Below are positions 50,914 through 60,224 of a DNA stretch of 64,000 nt, piece after piece. The position numbers and the translations under genes were made by a program. Positions within the stretch are counted from its first letter, which is position 1. The number at the start of each line of letters is the position of its first letter. Under the pieces are notes generated by a model. It made no database searches, had not been told where the DNA came from, and saw only the letters and a program-made list of their open reading frames with translations. The stretch is from CAYOXX01 sp964408025 (GTDB lineage: Bacteria > Acidobacteriota > DATKUA01), in assembly GCA_964408025.1 (NCBI GenBank), contig CAYOXX010000001.1, forward strand, positions 1 to 64,000, written 5' to 3'.

Positions 50914-52533
50914 GTGAGCGACACACGACCATCTGACGTGAAGGGGACGGTGCTGGAGGAGGGGCACAGGCGCCTGCTGCGCTCGGCCGGCGTGATGAGC
51001 CTGATGACGGCTACCAGCCGGATATTCGGCCTCGTTCGCGACATGTCGATGGCCTCGCTCCTGGGCACCGGCACCGGCATGGACGCCTTCCGCGTCGGCA
51101 ACGTCATCCCGAACATGCTGCGGCGGCTCCTGGGCGAGGGTGCGATGACCGCGGCCTTCGTGCCGACCTTTGCCGAGCAGGCAAAGGACGGCGACAAGGA
51201 GAAGCTCTGGCGCTTCGTCAGCACCTTCTTCTGCACATTTGCACTGGTGCTGCTGGTCGTCGCCGCGCTTGGGGTGGCGCTCTCGCCGCTGCTGGTAGAC
51301 CTGATTACCCAGGAAGGCGGCTTTGACGCGGTGCCGGGCAAGGTCGAGCTGACGATAAGCCTGAACCAGCTAATGTTCCCATACATCTTCTTCATCGGCT
51401 TGGCCGCGGTGGCGATGGCCGTCCTCAACTCGCTGGGAAGCTTCGGGCCGCCGGCCTTCACGCCGGTGCTGCTAAACCTCAGCATCATCGTCTGCGGCTG
51501 GGCCTTCGCCTCCACATTCGTCAGCCCGGCCTACGGCTTCGCCATCGGAGTGCTGCTCGGCGGGCTGGCGCAGTTCCTCTTCCAGCTGCCGTTCATGCGA
51601 CGCTATGGCGTGAGATTCAGATTCAGAATTTCGTTTACCGACCCAGCAGTGCGCCAGGTATTCCGCCTGATGCTGCCGGGGCTGTTCGCCGTCGGCGTAA
51701 CGCAGATAAATATCTTCATCGCCACGCGGGTACTCACCGGGCTCGAGGAGGGCGCGACGGCCGGCATCTACTACTCCGATCGCCTGATGGAGCTTACGCT
51801 CGGGATTTTTGCCATCTCGGTGGCCACGGTAATACTGCCGCTGCTGAGCAGGCAGGCGGCCGCAGGAGACAAGGCAGCGATGCGGGGGACGCTGTCGATG
51901 GCGATCCGGATGGTCGCCTACATAACGCTGCCGGCTTCGGTGGGCCTGATCGTACTGCGCGAGCCGATAGTTAGCATCGTTTTCCAGCGCGGAGCATTCG
52001 ACCGGCGTTCGCTGGAGCTGACCGCAGAACCGCTGATCTACTTCAGCCTGGGGCTTTTACTCTTCGCGCTCATCAAGGTCCTGGCGCCCGCCTTCTACGC
52101 ACTCAAGGAGATGAAGATCCCGGTTATGATCAGCGCCGGCGACATGGTCCTCAATGTCACTCTCTGCTATATCCTGAGCGTCTTCATGGGCAACTCCGGC
52201 ATCGCCCTGGCGCTCAGCTGCGGCGCCGCGCTCAACGTTACGTTGCTGCTTATCGTTTTCGTGCGTCGCCACGGGAAGCTGCGTTTCGGCGAGATTGGCG
52301 CTTCGCTGACCAGGATCGCCGCTGCGGCCCTGGCGATGGGGCTCTTCTGCTGGGGCGCTGCCGAATGGCTCGGGCTTGCCGCGATGCCCAACGGCTGGAC
52401 GAAGATCGGCCTCACGCTGGGAACGATAGCCGCAGCGGTACTGGTTTTCGCCGCCATCGGCCGCCTGCTGCGGGTGCGAGAGTCGGCGGAGCTGATCTCG
52501 ATGTTCCGCCGGCGGAATGCGGAGCGGGAATGA
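50914..52533 (+). CDS. murJ: Lipid II flippase MurJ
   Basis: The product of about 539 residues has 14 predicted spans and the MurJ pattern RLLRSAGVMSLMTATSRIFGLVRDMSMASLLG, FRVGNVIPNMLRRLLGEGAMTAAFVPTF and VLAPAFYALKEMKIPV. It flips lipid-linked peptidoglycan precursors. Several starts are possible; I chose GTG 50914 because a longer frame to 50809 would include the promoter region. Its stop overlaps the dtd start (ATGA). Confidence 0.92.
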   Translation: MSDTRPSDVKGTVLEEGHRRLLRSAGVMSLMTATSRIFGLVRDMSMASLLGTGTGMDAFRVGNVIPNMLRRLLGEGAMTAAFVPTFAEQAKDGDKEKLWRFVSTFFCTFALVLLVVAALGVALSPLLVDLITQEGGFDAVPGKVELTISLNQLMFPYIFFIGLAAVAMAVLNSLGSFGPPAFTPVLLNLSIIVCGWAFASTFVSPAYGFAIGVLLGGLAQFLFQLPFMRRYGVRFRFRISFTDPAVRQVFRLMLPGLFAVGVTQINIFIATRVLTGLEEGATAGIYYSDRLMELTLGIFAISVATVILPLLSRQAAAGDKAAMRGTLSMAIRMVAYITLPASVGLIVLREPIVSIVFQRGAFDRRSLELTAEPLIYFSLGLLLFALIKVLAPAFYALKEMKIPVMISAGDMVLNVTLCYILSVFMGNSGIALALSCGAALNVTLLLIVFVRRHGKLRFGEIGASLTRIAAAALAMGLFCWGAAEWLGLAAMPNGWTKIGLTLGTIAAAVLVFAAIGRLLRVRESAELISMFRRRNAERE

Positions 52534-52979
52534 AGATAGTTTACCAGCGCGTTAGCAGTGCCTCGGTGCGGATAGAAGGGGAGCGGCACGCGGTGATCGG
52601 TCCGGGAGCGCTGCTGCTGCTGGCGGTGGAGAAGGGCGACGACGAAGCGACGCTCTCCTGGGGCGCGCGCAAGTGCGCTGAGCTGCGGGCCTTCGAGGAC
52701 GAGGAGCGGAAGATGAACCGCTCGCTGCTCGAGGTGGGTGGCGAGGCGCTGGTGGTATCGCAGTTCACGCTGGCGGCGCGGGTGCGCAAGGGCAGGCGCC
52801 CCAGTTTCGACAGAGCAGCGGAGCCGCACGAGGCCCACAGGCTATACGATTTTTTCTGCAGCGAACTCGAGCATCTGGGCCTCCTAATAAGCACCGGCGT
52901 TTTCGGGGCCATGATGGACGTGGAGCTCGTCAACGCCGGTCCGGTCACCTTCATCATCGAGCGCGGCAAAGATGGATGA
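52530..52979 (+). CDS. dtd: D-aminoacyl-tRNA deacylase
   Basis: From the ATG at 52530 the 149-residue product is standard Dtd: MKIVYQRVSSASVRIEGE, the catalytic SQFTLAA segment, KGRRPSFDRAAEP and the C-terminal NAGPVTFIIE cis-Pro motif (usually NDGPVT). It removes D-amino acids from tRNA. The start overlaps the murJ stop by four bases, and the stop overlaps xerD by eight, so the three genes form one unit. Confidence 0.94.
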   Translation: MKIVYQRVSSASVRIEGERHAVIGPGALLLLAVEKGDDEATLSWGARKCAELRAFEDEERKMNRSLLEVGGEALVVSQFTLAARVRKGRRPSFDRAAEPHEAHRLYDFFCSELEHLGLLISTGVFGAMMDVELVNAGPVTFIIERGKDG

Positions 52980-53883
52980 CGAGCGCCTGATAGACCTCTT
53001 CATCGAGAGCGCCTTGGCCGAACGCGGCCTCGCTGCGAACACCGTCTCCGCGTATCGCCGCGACCTTCTCAAGCTGCTCGACCACGCCCGTGAGCGCGGC
53101 CTCTCGCTCGTCGGCCTGGATCGGGACGATCTTGCTGACTGGCTGGCGTTTCTGAGGCAAGGGGGCGGGGGAGAAGGCAGGGGAGTGTCGGCGCGGACGG
53201 CAGCGCGCGCGCTTTCGACGTTGCGGCAGTTCTACCGCTTTCTGCAGAGTGAAGGGGAGATTGAGGAGAATCCCACCGGAACGATCCCGTCGCCGCGCCT
53301 GCCCCGCAGGCTGCCCGAGGTTCTCGACGAGAAAGAAGTGGAGGCGCTGCTACGCGCGCCAGACCTCTCTAAGCCGCTCGGCCTGCGCGACCGCGCCATG
53401 CTGGAGACGCTTTACGCCACCGGCTTACGGATTTCGGAGCTGGTTTCTATTCGCCTCGACCAGCTCCGCTCCGACATGATGCCCTACCTGCTCGTGCTCG
53501 GGAAGCGGGACAAGGAGAGGATCGTGCCGTTGGGTGGCGAGGCCTACCGGCACGTAGAGCGCTACGCCAGCAAGGGGAGGGGAAAGATACTGAAGCAGCG
53601 CTCCAGTCCCTACCTCTTTGTCACCGGCAGGGGCGGAGCGGTCTCGCGAAAGACTTTCTGGGCGGCGCTGCGGCGCTACGCCCGCATGGCCGGGATCAAG
53701 GGGAGCGTTTACCCGCACAAGCTGCGCCACAGCTTCGCCACCCACCTGCTCGAGCACGGCGCCGACCTGCGCTCTGTCCAGACACTGCTCGGCCACAGCG
53801 ACATCACCACCACCCAGATCTACACCCACGTCAACCGCGAGCGCCTGCGACGCCTCTACAACAAGACACATCCGAGGAAATAA
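52972..53883 (+). CDS. xerD: XerC/XerD-type tyrosine recombinase
   Basis: The 303-residue protein has an N-terminal SAM-like core-binding domain and a catalytic domain with the full set: R153 (ATGLRISEL), K178 (GKRDKERIVP), H249 and R252 (PHKLRHSFATHLL), H275 (LLGHSDITTTQIY) and Y284. It should resolve chromosome dimers at dif. Length and housekeeping context point to Xer, not to a phage integrase. XerC versus XerD cannot be decided with certainty. No dif-like site was recognised. Confidence 0.9.
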   Translation: MDDERLIDLFIESALAERGLAANTVSAYRRDLLKLLDHARERGLSLVGLDRDDLADWLAFLRQGGGGEGRGVSARTAARALSTLRQFYRFLQSEGEIEENPTGTIPSPRLPRRLPEVLDEKEVEALLRAPDLSKPLGLRDRAMLETLYATGLRISELVSIRLDQLRSDMMPYLLVLGKRDKERIVPLGGEAYRHVERYASKGRGKILKQRSSPYLFVTGRGGAVSRKTFWAALRRYARMAGIKGSVYPHKLRHSFATHLLEHGADLRSVQTLLGHSDITTTQIYTHVNRERLRRLYNKTHPRK

Positions 53884-53927
53884 CTGAATATTTGGCGCCA
53901 GCTCAGTGGCTGTAATGTCTAATTCGG

Positions 53928-56609
53928 CTAGCTGCGCAGTGTAGCGAAGAGCAGGATCCCGATGCCGAGGAAGACGATGTTGGGTGACCAGGCGGCCAGA
54001 ATCGCGGGCAGTAACCCGGTCTGACCGAGGGCGCGGAAGAGGCTCATCATTCCCCAGAAGACGATCACGAAGCCGATGGAGATGAAGATGCCTGTCAGGG
54101 CTCCGGCGCGCTTGGCGGTGCCGAAGGCGAAAGGTAAGCCAAGCAATGTCATCACCAGCGGCAGGAACGGGAAGCTGATCTTCCAGTGCAGGTCGAACTG
54201 CTCGCGCGTGGTGGGGAATCCGTAGGTGCTGAGCGTGTCGATGTACTCGCTGAGTTCCAGGAAGCTCATCTGGTCCGAAGGCTTGACGTCCTGGCCGAAA
54301 TATGCGGGGGATTCCGACATCGGCAGAGCTCGGGGGGAGGTGAACTCCTCCGCTTCGCTGTGGATGCCGCTGTAGTCGATGCTCCAGCCCCTTTCCGACA
54401 CCCAGGACTCCTCGTCACCGTCCCAGAGCGCCTGGCGGGCATAGACGCGGCTCCTGAGGCTGAGGGCATCCGGCTCGATCTCGAACAGGTGGAGCTCGTC
54501 CAGCTCGCGCCGGTCCTCGTCGTACTTATGGAAGTAGTAGATACGGTTGCGGTCGGCGCCGAGCACCCATCGGTTGGTCGGGTCGCGCGTGGTCTGCACG
54601 GGGCGGTTGCGGATAATCCCCTTGATCTCCGCCAGGCGCTGCGCGGTAGCCGGGATGGTAGAGTCGAGGTTGTAGAAACTCAGAGTGCTAACCAGCAGGG
54701 CCATCACGATCACCGGCACCGAGAGGCGGTAGATGCTTACTCCGGACGATTTGAAGGCCAGAACTTCGGCGTTCTTGCTCAGGATCCCGAGAGCGATCAT
54801 GGTGCCCATGAGCGCGGAGATCGGAATGACCCAGCGGGTCGTCTCCGGGGCATTGAATATGAAGTAGTCGACCAGTATAGCGGGATCGACGTTGTTCTTC
54901 TGGATATCGTTGTTGATGTCGATGAACTGCACGAGACTGAAGACCAGGTAGACTACGACGAAGACGAGCAGAAACATCATGACGAACATCTTCATGATGT
55001 AGCGGTCGACGATCTGCGGGAATCCAATCATCCTGCCCAGACGCGGCTCGTGAGCCTTCGACTCGTCCGCATCCCGTTCGGCGCGTCTTTCGACTCCAAG
55101 TGATTCCTTTGGGCCCGCTTCCTCCTGTTCCTCCTGCGTCCGCAGGCGGTATAGGAAGTTGCCGAGGCCCGGCACACGCAACTCCGCCCTGCGCCGCAGT
55201 AAGAGAGCTACCGCCAGGAGGCCGAAGATGATGTTGGGCGCCCAGATGCCGAGGGCGGGGGAGACCCTTTCGTAGATCGCCAGGCGCTCGCCTGTCGAGA
55301 GTATTCCCCAGTAGATGACGAATAGTGTGATACCGACTACGTAGCCGTAGGCCTTGCCGCCCCTGCGGTAGCTGAGGCCGAGCGGCATGCCCAGCAGCAC
55401 AAAGATGATGCAGGTGAACGGTATGGCGAACTTCTTGTGGATCTCGATCCAGTAGCCGTTGGTTTTGCTGCGGATCACTCGCGGTGTTATCAGCTGGAGA
55501 TCCGGTGACAGCTCGACGTTTGCATCCAGGGCGAACGTTAATCTCCTGCTGGCGAAATCGGCTACCGAGAAGCCGTGTTCTAGCACCGTCTCGCCGCCGT
55601 GCTCGAGCACGAGACGCAGCGGCCGGTCCTCGTAGCCAGGACCCAGCCGTAGCGGGACATCTAGTATCATCTCTCTGCCGCCGGTGGGCGGGATCTCGAC
55701 TGTTGCCGAGGCGACCGGTTCGCCGGCCTCGTCGATGTAGATATCCAGGATCTGCGGCGAGCCGGAGCGGTTGCGCAGCTGTGTCCTGAAGGTAACGAGG
55801 TTTTCGTCGCGGTCGATATCTGCCAGCAGCTCCTGTATCGTCTTCGAGCGATTGTCCTTGGCCTGCCGCATGCGCTCGTCGATGATGTCAGATTCCATCA
55901 GGTGGAAAATGCTGGTGCCGCCGCGGGCCACCTGCGTGGGGCTTTCGAGGTCGTCGCGGGGAAATGTATAGCTGTGAAAATCCCTCACGTAGAGGTCGAA
56001 TGTGTTGGAATCGTTCTGCTGAATCAGCCAGGCCTCGCGGGCAATTGTTGCCTTGGGGTTGCGGGGGTCGGAGCTGTCGAAGACGAAAACACGCTGCCAT
56101 ATTTTTGTCCGGGGGTCTATTTCGTTCACGTAGATGATGAAGCCCGGGAAGTCCTCGTTGAAGACTCTTGGCTGTACTTCGCTGGCGACAACTTCCGAGG
56201 TGTGTTCGATGACTATCTGGCCGTAGGCCTCGTTTGCCCATGGCACAGCCAGAGCCAGCAGCCAGGTGTTCGCCAGCCAGGCGACGGCTGCGAAGCCAAG
56301 CAGCGGGAAGATGTATGAGTGGCCGCTGACGCCGCTGGAGGTGAGCGCGATGACCTCGCTGTCGGAGCTCAGTCTGTTGAGTCCGACGATTACCCCGAGC
56401 AGGATCGACATCGGGATGACGTAGCCGAGGATAGCCGGGATGCTATAGAGAAGCAGGAGGCCGATCTCGGCTAGCGAGTATTGATGTTCAATCAGCCTCT
56501 CGGCCAGCTCGGCGATCGTTCGCATCAGGAATACGAAGGTGAAGATGGAGAGGGATATCAGCGTCGGGGGAACGACCTCCTTGATCACGTATTTGGAGAA
56601 TATACGCAT
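53928..56609 (-). CDS. Fused LptF-LptG lipopolysaccharide export permease
   Basis: The 893-residue protein holds two complete YjgP/YjgQ permeases. The first (about 1-490) begins IFSKYVIKEVVPPTLISLSIFTFVFLMRTI and has its periplasmic beta domain enlarged by an extra segment near 280-370. A charged linker (about 495-526) leads to the second (from about 527: FPQIVDRYIMKMFVMMFLLVFVVVYLVFSLVQF). Each half keeps three plus three spans. LptF and LptG are normally separate genes and form the heterodimer that extracts LPS with LptB2. No lptA, B or C is nearby. Two genes merging in frame is the likely origin. Confidence 0.9.
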   Translation of the reverse strand: MRIFSKYVIKEVVPPTLISLSIFTFVFLMRTIAELAERLIEHQYSLAEIGLLLLYSIPAILGYVIPMSILLGVIVGLNRLSSDSEVIALTSSGVSGHSYIFPLLGFAAVAWLANTWLLALAVPWANEAYGQIVIEHTSEVVASEVQPRVFNEDFPGFIIYVNEIDPRTKIWQRVFVFDSSDPRNPKATIAREAWLIQQNDSNTFDLYVRDFHSYTFPRDDLESPTQVARGGTSIFHLMESDIIDERMRQAKDNRSKTIQELLADIDRDENLVTFRTQLRNRSGSPQILDIYIDEAGEPVASATVEIPPTGGREMILDVPLRLGPGYEDRPLRLVLEHGGETVLEHGFSVADFASRRLTFALDANVELSPDLQLITPRVIRSKTNGYWIEIHKKFAIPFTCIIFVLLGMPLGLSYRRGGKAYGYVVGITLFVIYWGILSTGERLAIYERVSPALGIWAPNIIFGLLAVALLLRRRAELRVPGLGNFLYRLRTQEEQEEAGPKESLGVERRAERDADESKAHEPRLGRMIGFPQIVDRYIMKMFVMMFLLVFVVVYLVFSLVQFIDINNDIQKNNVDPAILVDYFIFNAPETTRWVIPISALMGTMIALGILSKNAEVLAFKSSGVSIYRLSVPVIVMALLVSTLSFYNLDSTIPATAQRLAEIKGIIRNRPVQTTRDPTNRWVLGADRNRIYYFHKYDEDRRELDELHLFEIEPDALSLRSRVYARQALWDGDEESWVSERGWSIDYSGIHSEAEEFTSPRALPMSESPAYFGQDVKPSDQMSFLELSEYIDTLSTYGFPTTREQFDLHWKISFPFLPLVMTLLGLPFAFGTAKRAGALTGIFISIGFVIVFWGMMSLFRALGQTGLLPAILAAWSPNIVFLGIGILLFATLRS

Positions 56610-57152
56610 CGTGGCTCCGCAGGCTTCCGGAGGTTCATTGTAGCGGAGAGATAGCAGGAAGTGTAGGGGGAGGGATCGGAGCGAGGCAGGAGGGCTACAC
56701 GCCGCGTCCGATAAGATATATTATGTCTAATAGTTGGGGGATAACTCTTTATTCTTTTATTCTTTATTGGATTATCCGATTAGAATGCCCGCCAGGCACG
56801 ACCGGGTGGTTAGATCCGCCAGCTATGGAGTCAACGTTTTCGCTGTTGGTTTTACTACAGATAACCATCTTTCAGGCTTATCAGGTATTGAAATAACGTA
56901 TAGCCGCAAAGATTACAAGCGCGCTACCTGAACGGACGCGACTACAATAGTGTGAATCTGCAGCGGTTACGCGCGTAGGCAAGGTCCGCCGCGCCCACCT
57001 TGGCGCGCCCTGGCGGGGCGAATTAGCCCTTGAGGGTGAACTATCAATAACAGCATTTTAAGAGAAATGGTATTAACACATCTCCCCCACCCTATGATTG
57101 TTAGGTTAGCTGTCGCATCAAACGGAGGAAAAACGAGACGTGGAGGAAGGGG
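56610..57152. other. 543-base gap, AT-rich in its first half
   Basis: No gene is supported. From about 56710 to 56940 the sequence is much richer in A+T than its surroundings and has TTTATTC repeated three times (56748-56769) and a GGATAA/TTATCC pair. From 56970 to 57035 two GC-rich hairpins occur (CAAGGT/ACCTTG; CGCCC/GGGCG). A 48-residue frame (56785-56931, plus) has no ribosome site. It must hold the lptFG promoter; a TACAAT near 56637-56642 (minus) is the only plausible -10 box. Confidence 0.4.
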
Positions 57153-57884
57153 TTATTCGGATGCGGTTTCGCCAGCTTCCGCCCCGCTCTCGGAGCCGCC
57201 AAGTTCCTGTATGCGGCGTTCGATCTCCATGGAGAGCGTGGAGTCGATCATCAGCGTATCGCTGGACTTGGCGAGGTTATAGTAGCGCAAAGCCTCTTGA
57301 GTGTCGTCGAGCTCCTCGTAGCAGTTTCCGGCTTTGAAGGCGAAGTAGGCAACAGGCAGACCGGTGTTGTCCGCATCGGCGACGAGTCTGTAGACCTCGC
57401 ATGCCCGCTCGTGCTCGCCGCGCCGCTCGTATACCCTCCCCAGTTCCGCCGCCGCAAACTCCCAGTAAAAAGGGTGCCTGCTGTCGATTACGGCGCGATA
57501 CTCGGTCTCGGCGGCGTCGTAATCTTCTCGGGCGGCGTTCACCATACCAAGGTTGAAGCGGGCGATTATCGCGGCGGCGGTACCTCCGTGGTTCTCGGCC
57601 ACGGATTGTAATTTATCGGCCACCTCATCGAGCGCTGCGGCGTCGTCAGCGTTGTCCATGCGGGCATCGAGCAGACCCGCGAGCGCCTCGTTGAGGGCGG
57701 CTGCGGCTGCAGTCTCGCGCGACTCGAGGTACCAAGAGATGCCGAGCCAGCTTACGGCTACGAGGAGGATCGCGCCGACGGTGAAGAGGATCGTCCTGCC
57801 GTGCCGCGAGAGAAAATCCTGGGCCACGGCTACTGTTTCCAGGAACCTGTCGGTCTTTATATCGTGACGTTCTTTGGCTTTCAT
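57153..57884 (-). CDS. YfgM-like membrane TPR protein
   Basis: The 243-residue protein has one membrane span (about 31-52: ILFTVGAILLVAVSWLGISWYL) and TPR-like repeats (TPR_21 pattern: IIARFNLGMVNAAREDYDAAETEYRAVIDSRHPFYWEFAAAELGRVYERRGEHERACEVYRLV). It resembles YfgM/ancillary SecYEG translocon proteins, which sit at the translocon and help periplasmic chaperones. It ends with an Ala/Glu-rich tail. It stands alone between lptFG and the phosphatase gene. Confidence 0.75.
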   Translation of the reverse strand: MKAKERHDIKTDRFLETVAVAQDFLSRHGRTILFTVGAILLVAVSWLGISWYLESRETAAAAALNEALAGLLDARMDNADDAAALDEVADKLQSVAENHGGTAAAIIARFNLGMVNAAREDYDAAETEYRAVIDSRHPFYWEFAAAELGRVYERRGEHERACEVYRLVADADNTGLPVAYFAFKAGNCYEELDDTQEALRYYNLAKSSDTLMIDSTLSMEIERRIQELGGSESGAEAGETASE

Positions 57885-57982
57885 TGCGCTATCGCCTTAC
57901 TTTCCAATAGTTTCTACGGTCCGCCATCAGTGGCGCATGGTAGCGCAGCGCCGGCTGCGGGTCAAGAGAACCTGCTCTACGC

Positions 57983-59548
57983 TCACTCCAGCAGCTTGAT
58001 CACCACGGCCGTCATGTCGTCGAACTGCTCGGCGGAACCGATGTGGATTCTTACGTCGGCGATTAGTGTCTCGAGCAGCTCGCGCGGGCTGGCGAAGACG
58101 ACGGAGGCGAGTATCTCTTCAAGCCTTTCGTAACCGAATACGGAGCCGCCCTCGTCGAGCGCCTCGACGATGCCGTCCGAATAGTAGACGAGGAAATCGC
58201 CGGGCCGCAGCTTTGCCTGCTTGGCGCTGAATTGCAGGCCGGTCTTGACGGCGAGCGGGTATGAGATCGACTCCAGCGGGATCAGGTCCGGCCGGTTGCC
58301 GCGCAGAAGATAGGTGAACGGGTGGCCGGCGTTGGAGTAGCGGATGGTCATCCTCTGCAGATCGATAACTGAGTAGAATAGAGTGACCATCGAGCGCGGC
58401 TCGCTGAGTTTGTAGAGAATGTCGTTCATCGAGGACATCGTGCGGTCGATATCTGCCTGGAAGGCGATCTGCGTGTGCAGGCAGCCCTTGGTGATCGCCA
58501 TCAGCAGGCCGGCGCTCATACCGTGGCCGGAGACGTCGCCGATGACGACACCTAACCTGTCGTCGCCGAAGGTGAGGTAATCATAGAAGTCGCCTCCGAC
58601 CTCTGTCGCCGGCTCGAAGTAGGTCTCGACCTCGAGGCGGGCGTGCTCGGGCATCCGACGCGGCAGCAGGTTGTGCTGGACCTCGCGGGCGATCTGGAAC
58701 TCACGCTTGATCTTCTCCTTCTCGCGCAGACCTTCCGTCATGTAGTTGAAGGTGCTGGCCAGCGTTCCGATTTCGTCCCGGCCGGTTATCTCTATGCGCT
58801 GCTCGAGATCGCCAGCCGAGACGCGCTTCATCGCCTCCTCGAGCACCTTGATCGGCTTCGATATGGCGCCGCCCAGAAATACGGAGGCCAGGACGCCGAT
58901 CACGATGTAGACGGCGAAGATGCCGAGGTTGATCGCGATCGCCTGGAAGATCTCCCCCCTCAAGCCGATGGTGCTGAAGCCGAGCACGATGGCATTGAGC
59001 TCCTCGCTGTCTTCGCCGACGAGGTTGGTGACGACGATCATCAGGTTGTTGCCGGCCTCGTGAATACGGCGTCGGAGCAGCTTGTCGATGAACTCTACCT
59101 CGTCCTCGGGAGTCTCGATCATGCGCGTCTCCTCGACCTCCCGACCACCCTCGGTTCTGACGACGGCGTACGAGCTGACGATGGTCCTGTTGACGGCGGC
59201 CGCGAGTATCTGGCCGCGCCGGTTGAGGAAGGAGACGAAGACGATATCCTGGGCCAGCTCTTCCTGACCCAGGAAGCGGCGCAGCAGCCGCTGGACTTCA
59301 GAGTAGTTGGTTCTCCGCTCGGCGAGGATGTTGAAGCTGAGAATAGTTTTGGCCACCGTCTCGGCCCTGCGGCCCATCTCCCTTTCACGCAGTCTGCGGT
59401 CGCGCTCGATCTGCAGGTAGCCGATAGACAGCAGGATGGCGACGAGCAGGAAGACCACGAGGACCGTGATCTTGGTCTTCAAGCTGAAGGCCTTGCGCCC
59501 GATGAAAAATAGTGGCCTTTTTTTCACTCGCAAGTCGTTTGCCGCCAT
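57983..59548 (-). CDS. Membrane SpoIIE/PP2C-type serine phosphatase with HAMP domain
   Basis: The 521-residue protein has a span near 25-45, a periplasmic sensor part (about 48-200), a second span, a HAMP domain (near 230-275: SKPIKVLEEAMKRVSAGDLEQRIEITGRDEIGTLASTFNYM) and a SpoIIE phosphatase domain (ATEVGGDFYDYL, VIGDVSGHGMSAGLLM, YSNAGHPFTYLL, VYYSDGIVEALDEGG, FDDMTAVVIKL) with all metal aspartates. Such RsbU-like enzymes usually act on STAS anti-anti-sigma proteins. No STAS or HATPase partner is visible in the window. Confidence 0.9.
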   Translation of the reverse strand: MAANDLRVKKRPLFFIGRKAFSLKTKITVLVVFLLVAILLSIGYLQIERDRRLREREMGRRAETVAKTILSFNILAERRTNYSEVQRLLRRFLGQEELAQDIVFVSFLNRRGQILAAAVNRTIVSSYAVVRTEGGREVEETRMIETPEDEVEFIDKLLRRRIHEAGNNLMIVVTNLVGEDSEELNAIVLGFSTIGLRGEIFQAIAINLGIFAVYIVIGVLASVFLGGAISKPIKVLEEAMKRVSAGDLEQRIEITGRDEIGTLASTFNYMTEGLREKEKIKREFQIAREVQHNLLPRRMPEHARLEVETYFEPATEVGGDFYDYLTFGDDRLGVVIGDVSGHGMSAGLLMAITKGCLHTQIAFQADIDRTMSSMNDILYKLSEPRSMVTLFYSVIDLQRMTIRYSNAGHPFTYLLRGNRPDLIPLESISYPLAVKTGLQFSAKQAKLRPGDFLVYYSDGIVEALDEGGSVFGYERLEEILASVVFASPRELLETLIADVRIHIGSAEQFDDMTAVVIKLLE

Positions 59549-59610
59549 ACCGGGTGGTTGCTAGCTATAAAGACGCTCAAAACGCCCGACAGTTCTACGG
59601 CGGGCAGTAA

Positions 59611-60099
59611 TCACCTGCTCTCGCCTCCAACTCTCTCGCGTATCGATTCGATGTTGGTCCTGCTCAGGGTTACCAACGCCAGCGGTTCCGACGGGGAATC
59701 GTGCAGCCGCTCGTAAACTCGAATCACTACTTCGCCGCTGTCCAGCGGCTGATTATCATAGATTATGGCCTCGATGCGGGCAAGGAATCTTTGGGGATCG
59801 TCGATCCTCTGCGGGCTCTCCGCAGTCACGGAGAGCAGGCGGATGCGGCCCTCGCCCTCGAGCTGCACGGAGAACTCGCATTCCGGCATCTCCTCCAGTA
59901 GAACCCGCTCGAGGCCGGAGCTGGCAGGGCTCGAGAGGAATGATCTGATGGGGCCCCAGAAGCGGGAGAGCAGCAACGCTACGAGCGCAAGCACCAAGCT
60001 CAGGACCATGACGACGGTGTTGCGTCGATAGGTACGGCGAAGCCTCTCGTCGCCCTCGCGGTGATTACTGCTGCCCCCGGACTGCCTCGTCCAAGGCAT
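59611..60099 (-). CDS. Hypothetical single-span membrane protein
   Basis: From ATG 60099 the 162-residue product has a basic N-terminus (about 1-26), one span (VVMVLSLVLALVALLLSRFWG) and an alpha/beta domain on the far side (CEFSVQLEGEGRIRLLSVTAESPQRIDDPQRFLARIEAIIYD). A TTG 15 bases upstream is an alternative start. I recognise no family. It lies between bactofilin and the SpoIIE phosphatase on the same strand, so it may serve one of them. Confidence 0.6.
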   Translation of the reverse strand: MPWTRQSGGSSNHREGDERLRRTYRRNTVVMVLSLVLALVALLLSRFWGPIRSFLSSPASSGLERVLLEEMPECEFSVQLEGEGRIRLLSVTAESPQRIDDPQRFLARIEAIIYDNQPLDSGEVVIRVYERLHDSPSEPLALVTLSRTNIESIRERVGGESR

Positions 60100-60224
60100 C
60101 TCTCGTTCCCCCAAGGACCGTCGGTATCATCGGCCCTCAAGAATATCACAGACTCGGGTCGGCGATTGCTCGATTCTTCAAGCTTGTCCGCTGGATTGCG
60201 AAACAGGACGCCTTGCTGGCCTTC

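Noticed and set aside
52365..52529. Upstream extension of the dtd frame
   Set aside because: The conserved Dtd N-terminus begins at the ATG at 52530; the extension lies inside murJ in another frame.
52972..53883. Idea that the tyrosine recombinase marks an integrated element
   Set aside because: No flanking repeats, tRNA target or phage genes; it overlaps dtd in a housekeeping unit with murJ, as expected for Xer.
56785..56931. A 48-codon plus-strand frame in the lptFG upstream gap
   Set aside because: No Shine-Dalgarno site, AT-rich non-coding composition and no recognisable motif.
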